Positions 1 through 5,340 of a stretch of DNA of 5,342 nucleotides are shown piece after piece. Origin of the DNA: Candidatus Cloacimonadota bacterium (GTDB lineage: Bacteria > Cloacimonadota > Cloacimonadia > Cloacimonadales > TCS61); assembly GCA_016927675.1 (NCBI GenBank), contig JAFGMF010000087.1, positions 1 to 5,342 on the forward strand, in the 5' to 3' direction. The first letter of the stretch is position 1, and every line of letters begins with the position of its first letter. The notes below the pieces were generated by a model, which searched no databases, was not told the DNA's origin, and saw only the letters and a program-made list of their open reading frames with translations. Position numbers and translations under genes: made by a program.

Positions 1-144
1 ACAGAAAGAAAAGGTGGATACACTCGAGTATTAAAAAATGGATTCCGAAAAGGGGATTGCGCACCAATGGCTATCATTGAATTTATGGAAACACCCCACA
101 AAGCAGAAAAAGCAGGCTCCTCCCATAAGAAATCAGCAAAATAA
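1..144 (+). CDS. rplQ: 50S ribosomal protein L17, C-terminal part (5' end outside window)
   Basis: Reading frame 1 is open from the window edge to TAA at 142-144 and gives 47 residues. They begin TERKGGYTRVLKNGFRKGD and continue CAPMAIIEF, which is the conserved C-terminal signature of bacterial L17 (GGYTRI-LK-x-R-x-GDxAPMAIIE). L17 is a structural protein of the large ribosomal subunit. The last 16 or so residues form a lysine-rich tail (AEKAGSSHKKSAK) beyond the conserved core, a part that varies between phyla. About 70-80 N-terminal residues are missing to the left. L17 usually ends the rpsM-rpsK-rpsD-rpoA-rplQ operon, and the terminator 25 bases downstream fits that. A longer frame starting at ATG 38 overlaps this gene out of phase and is not real. 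The assignment is secure from the motif. Confidence 0.95.
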   Translation, partial: TERKGGYTRVLKNGFRKGDCAPMAIIEFMETPHKAEKAGSSHKKSAK

Positions 145-169
145 ACATGGTTTGATTTTATATTTCCTG

Positions 170-193
170 AGGCTACCTTTGGGTAGCCTTTTT
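170..193 (+). terminator. Rho-independent terminator after rplQ
   Basis: A perfect 8-bp stem, AGGCTACC (170-177) with GGTAGCCT (182-189), encloses a TTTG loop. It is followed by a T run (189-193, then AATTT). It lies 25 bases after the rplQ stop and 50 bases before the mgtE start, so it most likely ends the ribosomal-protein operon. There is no A-rich arm on the other side, so it looks one-directional. Confidence 0.88.
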
Positions 194-232
194 AATTTAC
201 TTGTTTTGATGTTATTCGGGTTTAAATAATCT

Positions 233-238
233 GGTGAG
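233..238 (+). promoter_or_regulatory. Ribosome binding site that sets the mgtE start
   Basis: GGTGAG lies 5 bases before ATG 244. The longest frame would begin at the GTG at 238-240, which overlaps the last base of this SD and so cannot be served by it. ATG 250 would be 11 bases away, a poorer distance. Confidence 0.6.
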
Positions 239-243
239 TGATT

Positions 244-1593
244 ATGATTATGCTGACATATTCTGAAATACAAAAGTATCTCGAAGAAAATCGTGAGACA
301 GAATTAAAAACAAATATTAATGAATTACATCCAGCAGATATTGTTCAGATTATCCACGAACTTCCCGTAGAATATCACAATCGGATTTTTTCATTGTTAA
401 ATGACCAGAATGCTTCTGATGTACTGCCAGAATTGTTCGACGAAGTAAGAGAAGAGATCCTCAAAAATATCCAGCAGCAAAGATTGATCAATATCATTGA
501 TGAAATGGAAACCGATGAAGCTGCTGATATTATTGGTGATATGGAAGAAGAAGCTTCCAGAAACCTGCTGGAAAAGATCGAAGAAGAGGATTCTGAAACA
601 ATTAAACAACTGCTGCTTTACGATGAAGATTCTGCCGGCGGTCTTATGCAGACCGAAATCATCTCTGTCCTGCAGACAATGAAAAGGGATGAAATCATCG
701 AATACATCAGAGCTAATATCGGAGAAGTAGAAAATATTCATTATGCTTTCGTGACTGACGATGATAAAAAACTGGTTGGTATTCTTGAACTTACCAGGCT
801 GCTGCTCGCCCGTCCGGATTGGAATGCCGAAAAAATTATGGAACGAGAAGTAATTTCAGCTGTGGTAACTCTCGATCAGGAACAGGTGGCTCACCTGTTT
901 CGTAAATACAACCTGATTATTCTCCCGGTAGTGGATGAAGAAAATCATCTGCTTGGAAGAATCACCGTAGACGATATCATTGATGTAATCGACGAAGAAG
1001 CATCAGAAGACGCATATAAGATGGTTGGACTGGAAAATGAAGACAGAGTATTTACCAACCCGATCAGTTCTGTAAAAAAACGCTTACCATGGTTGACCCT
1101 TAATCTGTTCACAGCACTGCTTGTTTCCAGTGTGGTTGGCTTGTTTGAACAGACGATTGACAGGCTGTCCTTTCTTGCTGTTTTGATGCCCATAGTCGCC
1201 GGATTAGGGGGTAATTCCGGCACTCAGACCTTAACTGTGATAACCCGTGGTATTGCGTTGGGGGAATTGACGATTCGGAATACCTGGCGCGCTATTTTCA
1301 AAGAAGTTACAGTAGGGATTATCAATGGATTGATCATCGGCTCAATTGCAATGGTTATCGCTTATCTGCTCAAAGGGAATATCATACTTGGGGTTGTTCT
1401 GGGAACATCGATGATCTGTAATATGTTCATTGCCGGGTTGATCGGATCAACTATTCCAGTGATCATGAAAACCTTGAAAATAGATCCGGCTCTCGCTTCC
1501 AGTGTTATCATCACCATGCTTACCGACATTGGCGGATTTGCTTCTTTTCTGGGTCTGGCAACTGTATTTTTGAAGGATGTTGCTGTTCTTTAA
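244..1593 (+). CDS. mgtE: Magnesium transporter MgtE (CBS-domain Mg2+ channel)
   Basis: MgtE is a homodimeric Mg2+-selective inner-membrane channel whose cytosolic domains bind Mg2+ and close the pore when internal Mg2+ is high. At 449 residues this copy has the full family length. The N domain (about 1-128) is acidic helical repeats starting near LHPAD (28-32). DEDSAGGLM (127-135) leads into a CBS pair (about 133-250), whose second half contains LPVVDEENHLLGRITVDDI. The membrane domain starts at KRLPWL (279-284) and has about five helices. Family hallmarks are present: the MPIVAGLGGNSGTQ stretch (315-328) and DPALASSVIITMLTDIGG (414-431). Asp428 in that last motif matches the pore aspartate of the Thermus protein. 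I chose ATG 244 over GTG 238 because GGTGAG sits 5 bases before it; ATG 250 is also possible. The space after the rplQ terminator is too short for an M-box-sized riboswitch. The stop overlaps the converging thioesterase gene by 4 bases. Confidence 0.94.
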   Translation: MIMLTYSEIQKYLEENRETELKTNINELHPADIVQIIHELPVEYHNRIFSLLNDQNASDVLPELFDEVREEILKNIQQQRLINIIDEMETDEAADIIGDMEEEASRNLLEKIEEEDSETIKQLLLYDEDSAGGLMQTEIISVLQTMKRDEIIEYIRANIGEVENIHYAFVTDDDKKLVGILELTRLLLARPDWNAEKIMEREVISAVVTLDQEQVAHLFRKYNLIILPVVDEENHLLGRITVDDIIDVIDEEASEDAYKMVGLENEDRVFTNPISSVKKRLPWLTLNLFTALLVSSVVGLFEQTIDRLSFLAVLMPIVAGLGGNSGTQTLTVITRGIALGELTIRNTWRAIFKEVTVGIINGLIIGSIAMVIAYLLKGNIILGVVLGTSMICNMFIAGLIGSTIPVIMKTLKIDPALASSVIITMLTDIGGFASFLGLATVFLKDVAVL

Positions 1594-1985
1594 ATCTCCT
1601 GAAATCTGCGGAAATGATCGTATATATCTTCAGGTAATCTTACGGCCTTACCATTTTTGATGAAAACACCCGTAACCCTCGCTCTGCTGCATAGATCACC
1701 ATTAGAATTGAATATTTCCTGCTTCCAGATACCTTTGATCTTATTCAGTTTTTCAATTTCAGAATTGATCCTGACCCTCTCCTCTACGGGAATTCCCTTG
1801 ATATAATCAATCTCTACCCGAATTATATAGACATGAATTCCAATTTCCATTAATTTTCTGACAGGTAAACCCATTTGATCAAGGGCATCGGCTCGGGCTT
1901 CCTCATAAAGATGAAGATAATTGGCATTATTTAAATGACCATAAAGATCGCACTCATATCCGAATATCGTTCTACGGTATTCCAT
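1590..1985 (-). CDS. Acyl-CoA thioesterase, 4HBT/YbgC-like hotdog fold
   Basis: This 131-residue single-domain protein matches the usual length of 4-hydroxybenzoyl-CoA thioesterase-like (YbgC/FadM group) enzymes, which hydrolyse acyl-CoA thioesters as oligomers in the cytosol. The N-terminal signature is clear: YECD, then LYGHLNNANYLHLYEEAR (14-31). Asp13 aligns with the catalytic aspartate, and GHLNNANY matches the conserved turn and central hotdog helix. The middle VEIDYIKGIPVEERVRI and the later SRARVTGVFIKNGKAVRLP fit the hotdog beta-strands. The ATG at 1985 follows the upstream zinc-ribbon gene's TGA by 13 bases. Its SD is weak (GAAAG, 10 bases upstream), so translation may depend partly on coupling. 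The TAA overlaps the mgtE stop in TTAA. The substrate (acyl or aromatic CoA) cannot be told from sequence. Confidence 0.85.
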   Translation of the reverse strand: MEYRRTIFGYECDLYGHLNNANYLHLYEEARADALDQMGLPVRKLMEIGIHVYIIRVEIDYIKGIPVEERVRINSEIEKLNKIKGIWKQEIFNSNGDLCSRARVTGVFIKNGKAVRLPEDIYDHFRRFQEI

Positions 1986-1998
1986 TAGATCAATTCTT

Positions 1999-2169
1999 TC
2001 AGCGGATTAATCCGTATAGCACGAGCCCGACAATAAAAATGATGATCATGATGGTAATTATCGTTGCTGCTAAAGGTAATTTCAACAAGGTTCCGCATTT
2101 GGGACAGCTGCGAACGGAAGAGCTTACTTTCTTCCCGCAGGTTCTGCACTTTATTAATTTTCTACTCAT
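1999..2169 (-). CDS. Small zinc-ribbon membrane protein, function unknown
   Basis: This is a 56-residue protein. Residues 8-25 hold a zinc ribbon, CRTC-GKKVSSSVRS-CPKC, spaced C-x2-C-x10-C-x2-C, with the CPKCG form typical of small rubredoxin-like zinc ribbons. One strongly hydrophobic helix follows (about 31-55, IITIMIIIFIVGLVLY), so the ribbon probably faces the cytosol with the tail in the membrane. I chose ATG 2169 because GAGG at 2178-2181 lies 8 bases upstream. A GTG at 2190 extends the frame by seven residues but lacks a good SD. It sits 13 bases before the thioesterase gene and is probably co-transcribed with it. Proteins of this design are common and mostly uncharacterised; no partner or reaction can be read from the sequence. 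Confidence 0.75.
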   Translation of the reverse strand: MSRKLIKCRTCGKKVSSSVRSCPKCGTLLKLPLAATIITIMIIIFIVGLVLYGLIR

Positions 2170-2177
2170 TAAAAAAA

Positions 2178-2181
2178 CCTC
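2178..2181 (-). promoter_or_regulatory. Ribosome binding site that sets the zinc-ribbon start
   Basis: Read on the minus strand, TGAGG is followed by an 8-base T/A spacer and then ATG 2169. This favours the 56-residue form over a GTG start at 2190, which is preceded only by TTTACAG. Confidence 0.55.
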
Positions 2182-2271
2182 ATATTTCACCTGTAAATTC
2201 TGGCTGTAAAAATCAATGAATTCTTTACATTACAACAAGTTCAGATGATACTAATTATTGGATAGGGAATA

Positions 2272-2763
2272 TTATTCATCACCGCTTTTTTGTTTTGGAT
2301 CTGAATGATGTTTTTTCTCTTTGATCAAACCAAATGCTCGCGCCAGCATCATTATACCGACAAATATTAAGATAACAGGCCAGCCGACAGAGATCAACCT
2401 GTGCAGATTTCTTGATTCAGCCAGGATCAGGATTATCCCGGGAAGCAGAGGCCACCAGTGTGTATCTCCACGGTAAATCCTGTCAATTACGTATATTGCA
2501 ATAAAGCCTATCCCAAGCCAGAATGCACTGAAATCTTGAAAACCAAAAAAACTCGATCTCACAGACGATAAAGATAGACTTATGAGTAAACAGCCCGGAA
2601 TAAGTAATCCGTAGCTTTCCTTATAAAAATATCCGGCTAGAAACAATCCACCCAGAATAAAATGAATAGTACTGAGGTTTATATCCAAGGGAAATAGTAT
2701 CAATGACCCCAATACGATCAAAAATATACCAGCCGTAAAACCTCTTTTTCGCGATTTCTGCAT
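2272..2763 (-). CDS. Multi-pass membrane protein with LiaI/LiaF-TM-like (DUF5668) repeats
   Basis: This 163-residue protein has about six hydrophobic segments (approximately 8-25, 31-47, 51-68, 79-95, 103-116, 127-143) and a short charged cytosolic tail (KEKKHHSDPKQKSGDE). The segments HWWPLLPGIILIL (102-114) and GWPVILIFVGIMMLARAFG (127-145) show the 'W-P-hydrophobic-G-hydrophobic' pattern of the LiaI-LiaF-like transmembrane region. In Firmicutes that region occurs in regulators of envelope-stress two-component systems, but it is widespread in proteins with no known role. No sensor kinase or response regulator lies nearby, so a Lia-type role is not supported here. ATG 2763 has a good SD (AAGAGG, 7 bases upstream). 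The gene lies 114 bases after the lipoprotein gene and 102 bases before the zinc-ribbon gene. The family call is by pattern only. Confidence 0.7.
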   Translation of the reverse strand: MQKSRKRGFTAGIFLIVLGSLILFPLDINLSTIHFILGGLFLAGYFYKESYGLLIPGCLLISLSLSSVRSSFFGFQDFSAFWLGIGFIAIYVIDRIYRGDTHWWPLLPGIILILAESRNLHRLISVGWPVILIFVGIMMLARAFGLIKEKKHHSDPKQKSGDE

Positions 2764-2877
2764 GAAGTTACCTCTTAATTTATGGGTTAAATTCGATTTT
2801 CCAAATTACTTAAACTTCCAAAACAAAGCTGATTTTTTCAAATTCCGATGTCAATGCCTTTTACCGCTTGCGAGTTT

Positions 2878-3291
2878 TCATTTACCGGAAAGCGATTGAA
2901 GCAGGTAAAATGTGTCCTCATTCAATCGGTAACAGTTACTTTTCAATCCTTTCATTTCGTCAGCCCAGGCATAAAAATAATCACCTTCATAAATCAATTC
3001 GTCTTTTAAAAAGATGCAAAACATATCTGCACCTTTATCGTCAATATCATCATAACAGTACAGTATCAGATCAGGTTTCATGTTAAAACTATAGACTGTT
3101 GATTTCAAATTCTTAAAGGCAGCCCTCAGATCGGAGAACTCACTGTTTGATAATTCTCTGTCATTTAACTTCACATATCCGTAAGATTTTAGTCTCAATC
3201 CGGATTTTTTCCCAGTAGTACATCCGACAGTAAATAGACAAATAATGAGAATAAAAAGAAAAAATAATCTATCAGCATTTTGGATTCTCAT
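2878..3291 (-). CDS. Small putative lipoprotein, function unknown
   Basis: The product has 137 residues. The N-terminus is a lipoprotein-type signal: a short charged start (MRIQNADR), a hydrophobic core (9-20), then FTVGC-TTGKKS with Cys24 as the likely lipidated residue. The lipobox is imperfect, with Thr at -3 where Leu is usual. The mature part (about 114 residues) has no motif I recognise. It contains three further cysteines (79, 92, 120), several Tyr residues, and beta-strand-like stretches such as PDLILYCYDD and KDELIYEGDYFYAWADE. The ATG overlaps the reductase stop as ATGA, with AAGG 7 bases upstream inside the reductase gene, so the two are very likely translationally coupled. A good start, a signal peptide and operon coupling support a real gene; its role is unknown. 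Confidence 0.78.
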   Translation of the reverse strand: MRIQNADRLFFLFILIICLFTVGCTTGKKSGLRLKSYGYVKLNDRELSNSEFSDLRAAFKNLKSTVYSFNMKPDLILYCYDDIDDKGADMFCIFLKDELIYEGDYFYAWADEMKGLKSNCYRLNEDTFYLLQSLSGK

Positions 3292-4439
3292 TTTTCAACC
3301 TTGGTTTTATTAAGACTTTTATGTGTTTCCATAAGCCATTTGATAATCTCTATTCCTTGAGGACATTTCTCTTCACATTCTCCACATTTTATGCATTTAT
3401 CAGCACGATTTTCATCTTTCAGAAATTGATTGTAGAACATGCTGGCCCGAGGCTGATCATCATAAATAACACTCATCATATAAAAACCCAGACAGGTAGA
3501 GATTGCAACGCCCTGAGGACAGGGCTCACAGTATCTGCACGAAGTGCAACGGATCGGTGAGCGCTTCAGATAAGTTCTTCTGATCATTTTAAACAAATCC
3601 AGTTCTTTGTCTGTAAAAAGTCCTGCTTTTGCGTTTTCCGCACTGGAGATATTCTCCATCACCTGCTCCAAAGAACTCATACCGCTTAGAACCAATGGTA
3701 TTTCACTATGATGCCAGAGCCATTGTAAAGCTCCATCGGCATAAGCACGCTTAACCGGAAATTTCTCCCAGATTTTTTTAATCTCAGCCGGTGGTTCCTT
3801 TGCCAGCTGCCCGCCACGCAAAGGCTCCATGATTATAACGGCGATATTGTTTTCAGTGGCCAGGCGTAACCCGCGTACACCAGCCTGATATCTGGTATCC
3901 ATGTAATTGTACATGATCTGGCAGAAATCCCATTTTTCATAATCGGTCACAATTTTTTTGAATACTTTGTATTGATCATGAAATGAAAAACCCAGATATT
4001 TGATCTTGCCTTCTTTTTTCTTTTTCTCGCACCATTCCAGCACTTTCAGCTTTTTAAGGCTTTTCCAGGACTTGTCATTCAGCGAATGGATCAGATAGAA
4101 ATCAATAAAGTTGGTTTGCAGTTTTTCCAATTGCTCTTCGAAAAATTTATCAAAATCAGCTTCTTCTTTGATGAGCCAGGAAGGCAGTTTGGTTGCCAGA
4201 TAAATTCTCTCCCTGTTCCCCCTGGCCTGAAGATAGTTTCCTACGAATCTCTCGCTTTCACCACCGTGATAAGGATATGCGGTATCAATGTAATTGATGC
4301 CATGATCCAAAGCATGGTCAAGCATAGCTTCAGCTTGTCCTACATCTATCTGTTTAGGATCACCATCAATAACAGGCAGGCGCATAGCTCCGAAACCAAG
4401 GATGGATACATCTTTACCGCAGAATTTCCGATATTGCAT
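3288..4439 (-). CDS. Aldo/keto reductase with C-terminal Fe-S cluster motifs
   Basis: This 383-residue protein belongs to the ferredoxin-like branch of aldo/keto reductases (COG1453 type). Residues 1 to about 280 form the AKR TIM barrel. The catalytic tetrad is complete: Asp52 and Tyr57 in NYIDTAYPYHGGESE, Lys84 in ATKLP, His118 in DFYLIHSLND. The C-terminal part adds two Cys motifs: C298-x2-C301-x2-C304-x2-C307-P and C349-x2-C352-x2-C355-x3-C359-P, the second a typical [4Fe-4S] ferredoxin motif. Such proteins may pass electrons between a carbonyl/alcohol substrate and iron-sulfur carriers, and they are frequent in anaerobes; the substrate is unknown. ATG 4439 is chosen because GAGGTG ends 3 bases upstream; the in-frame GTG at 4445 is part of that SD. 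The stop overlaps the lipoprotein start. No truncation or missing key residue is seen. Confidence 0.9.
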   Translation of the reverse strand: MQYRKFCGKDVSILGFGAMRLPVIDGDPKQIDVGQAEAMLDHALDHGINYIDTAYPYHGGESERFVGNYLQARGNRERIYLATKLPSWLIKEEADFDKFFEEQLEKLQTNFIDFYLIHSLNDKSWKSLKKLKVLEWCEKKKKEGKIKYLGFSFHDQYKVFKKIVTDYEKWDFCQIMYNYMDTRYQAGVRGLRLATENNIAVIIMEPLRGGQLAKEPPAEIKKIWEKFPVKRAYADGALQWLWHHSEIPLVLSGMSSLEQVMENISSAENAKAGLFTDKELDLFKMIRRTYLKRSPIRCTSCRYCEPCPQGVAISTCLGFYMMSVIYDDQPRASMFYNQFLKDENRADKCIKCGECEEKCPQGIEIIKWLMETHKSLNKTKVEK

Positions 4440-4565
4440 TTTCACCTCATTATATTATCAATTCTTTGGGATCAACGGCAAAAGTCATATAAAATTATTT
4501 AGTTTCAGCAGGCAAGGATTTTCAAAATAATCTCAGTGTTTATAACAATCGATCCTTGAGTTTAT
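4440..4565 (-). other. Intergenic gap between the PH-domain gene and the reductase gene
   Basis: This is a 126-base AT-rich spacer with no gene. The minus strand has a TATAAT hexamer at 4449-4454, but its start point would fall inside the reductase SD, and its best -35 match is only 15 bases away. A TTGCCT at 4510-4515 has no good partner -10. I see no stem followed by a T run. A reductase promoter in this gap is plausible but not identifiable by eye. Confidence 0.3.
4443..4448 (-). promoter_or_regulatory. Ribosome binding site that sets the reductase start
   Basis: GAGGTG on the minus strand precedes AAA and then ATG 4439, giving 5 bases between GAGG and the start. The alternative GTG start at 4443-4445 is the second half of this SD, so initiation there is unlikely. 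Confidence 0.6.
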
Positions 4566-5162
4566 TTATTTCTTTCTCTCCTCTAAAATGAGGACAACCT
4601 TTTTCAGCTCCAACAGGATGTCTGTTAAAGATGTTATCTTATCGCCGGAAGTTTCGACTTTTTTACTTCCGGTAAGATCAGACTTGCTGATTTTTTCCCG
4701 TAAAGTTTTATATAGTTCTTCCCATTTTATCAGGCCGGAAAGCTTGCCTTCATAACCGGTGGCATTCTGGGTTTGTCCGGCTGTCTGGATCTTGATACTG
4801 CCGATACCCAGCCAGCGATCGTAAAGCGATCGTTCTAACATAAAATCGGTGATCATTCTCATGGGGATGTTCTGCTGGATTTTAGTGATGATGCCTTTAT
4901 GAATTACTATTCTGTCATCTTCGATGAAGTAGGATAAATTTTTGATCCACAAGATCATTATCGGAGCCGATATTAGCCACATGGCAATAATTACAATTGA
5001 GACGATCCGCCAAAGATAATCAATAAATACGTTGAAGTCAACTTCCCTGTCCAGAACAGGTATCAGATAGAAAAAAAAGGAAAATACAACGATAAAGAGT
5101 GAAATTGTGAGCAGGATCATCCAGGATTTGGTAATCAATTTTTTATCCGGTTTTATTTCCAT
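4566..5162 (-). CDS. Two-helix membrane protein with bacterial PH domain (bPH2/DUF304)
   Basis: This 198-residue protein has two membrane helices (about 14-34 and 51-74) followed by a cytosolic bacterial PH-like domain (about 78-155). The diagnostic bPH2 pattern is LSYFIEDDRIVIHKGIIT, QQNIPMRMITDF, then SLYDRWLGIGSIKIQTAG (residues 112-129), matching the family form 'y-x-i-t-d-r-l-G ... iPl-r-i-t-d ... G-l-G-x-i-x-i-x-T-A-G'. Members of this membrane-anchored family (YdbS/YdbT-like) are mostly uncharacterised; some genes are linked to resistance to antimicrobial peptides. The C-terminal 45 residues are a Ser/Thr/Lys-rich linker (SKSDLTGSKKVETSGD) and an amphipathic helix (DILLELKKVVLILEERKK) beyond the usual domain. 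I chose ATG 5162 because AGGGAGGT lies 5 bases upstream; the frame could start at TTG 5192 but without an SD. The linker DNA holds a large inverted repeat, listed separately. Confidence 0.85.
   Translation of the reverse strand: MEIKPDKKLITKSWMILLTISLFIVVFSFFFYLIPVLDREVDFNVFIDYLWRIVSIVIIAMWLISAPIMILWIKNLSYFIEDDRIVIHKGIITKIQQNIPMRMITDFMLERSLYDRWLGIGSIKIQTAGQTQNATGYEGKLSGLIKWEELYKTLREKISKSDLTGSKKVETSGDKITSLTDILLELKKVVLILEERKK
4628..4678. repeat. Bulged inverted repeat inside the PH-domain gene
   Basis: ATCTTA (4636-4641) pairs with TAAGAT (4673-4678), and CCGGAAGT (4645-4652) pairs with ACTTCCGG (4665-4672). This makes 14 paired positions with one 3-base bulge (4642-4644) and a 12-base loop. 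AAGAT at 4628-4632 can also pair with ATCTT at 4636-4640, a competing small hairpin. No T run follows on either strand, so it is not an intrinsic terminator. It encodes the low-complexity linker of the PH protein. Confidence 0.7.
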
Positions 5163-5166
5163 ATCT

Positions 5167-5174
5167 ACCTCCCT
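5167..5174 (-). promoter_or_regulatory. Strong ribosome binding site that sets the PH-protein start
   Basis: AGGGAGGT on the minus strand is followed by AGAT and ATG 5162, giving 5 bases between GGAGG and the start. It lies inside the longer frame that begins at TTG 5192, so the shorter 198-residue form is preferred. Confidence 0.75.
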
Positions 5175-5194
5175 TTGCTTAATGTCCCGCAAGA

Positions 5195-5242
5195 CTAATT
5201 ATTGATTTCATAGCATAGACATATAAGCAAGTTTTTTTTCAT
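5195..5242 (-). CDS. Possible 15-codon leader ORF upstream of the PH-domain gene
   Basis: ATG 5242 opens a 15-residue frame, MKKNLLICLCYEINN, ending at TAG 5195-5197. A strong purine-rich SD (GGGGGAGGTGG, 5251-5261) lies upstream, with 11 bases between GGAGG and the ATG. This is slightly long but usable, and a GAAGAG lies closer. The stop is 32 bases before the PH gene's ATG, and that gene has its own SD. The peptide starts like a short hydrophobic signal segment and has two cysteines. It could be a leader peptide, the remnant of a decayed gene, or chance. The same frame is also open upstream to the window edge, so ATG 5242 need not be a true start. Confidence 0.3.
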   Translation of the reverse strand: MKKNLLICLCYEINN

Positions 5243-5265
5243 ATTCTCTTCCACCTCCCCCTTCG

Positions 5266-5340
5266 TCAGATATCTCCTCTTGATACGTCTTCTCTGGCAG
5301 CTGCCGGAGAAGGATGACTTGTCATCAGAAGCTTCAGCGA
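5266..5340 (-). CDS. Possible 3' end of an upstream minus-strand gene (partial, uncertain)
   Basis: From the window edge, this frame reads SLKLLMTSHPSPAAAREDVS followed by RGDI and TGA at 5266-5268, a few bases before the strong SD at 5251-5261. A stop followed closely by an SD is typical of an operon junction. However, a second minus-strand frame is also open here (48 codons, 5341 to 5195), and only 24 codons are visible. The SHPSP stretch loosely recalls the 'THP' C-terminal motif of M48 peptidases, but the following Arg is one position off, so I do not assign a family. Confidence 0.25.
   Translation of the reverse strand, partial: SLKLLMTSHPSPAAAREDVSRGDI
5289..5312. repeat. 24-bp near-perfect inverted repeat
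   Basis: CTTCTCTGGC (5289-5298) pairs with GCCGGAGAAG (5303-5312) around AGCT. There are nine Watson-Crick pairs and one T-G position that wobble-pairs in plus-strand RNA but would be a C-A mismatch in minus-strand RNA. There is no T run after it. It could be an operator-like dyad, an RNA hairpin, or a chance dyad in coding DNA. Confidence 0.6.
5313..5326. repeat. Short inverted repeat next to the 24-bp dyad
   Basis: GATGAC (5313-5318) and GTCATC (5321-5326) are perfect inverted copies separated by TT. The element directly abuts the 24-bp dyad. On its own it is short enough to be chance; its position beside a larger dyad is what makes it notable. Confidence 0.45.

Noticed and set aside
38..229. 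63-codon plus-strand frame starting at ATG 38
   Set aside because: It overlaps the unmistakable L17 frame out of phase and runs through the terminator hairpin; the product has no recognisable domain.
201..230. TTGTTT and AATAAT, 18 bases apart, as an mgtE promoter
   Set aside because: The start point would fall at about 237, within or after the SD for ATG 244, and the -35 match is poor.
144..243. Mg2+ riboswitch (M-box) ahead of mgtE
   Set aside because: Only 99 bases separate the rplQ stop from the mgtE ATG, and 24 of these are the terminator; there is no room for an M-box and no extra stems are seen.
397..1223. Open frames on both strands inside mgtE (397-741 minus, 497-682 plus, 945-1223 minus)
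   Set aside because: They lie wholly within the conserved mgtE frame, and their products are low-complexity shadows without family motifs.
2764..2877. Perfect TTGACA on the minus strand as a promoter for the LiaF-like gene
   Set aside because: No acceptable -10 hexamer lies 16-18 bases downstream, so a lone -35 match in AT-rich DNA is not enough.
2868..3086. Plus-strand frame across the lipoprotein gene
   Set aside because: It is antisense to a gene with an SD, a signal peptide and operon coupling, and its own product shows no domain.
3321..4502. Plus-strand frames (3321-3560, 4086-4502) opposite the reductase
   Set aside because: They are the reverse of the catalytic and Cys-motif regions of a clear aldo/keto reductase.
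4814..4833. Direct repeat AGCGATCGT with an 11-base period
   Set aside because: It falls in the conserved SLYDRWLG segment of the PH domain in two different reading phases, so it is explained by coding sequence and is only two copies.
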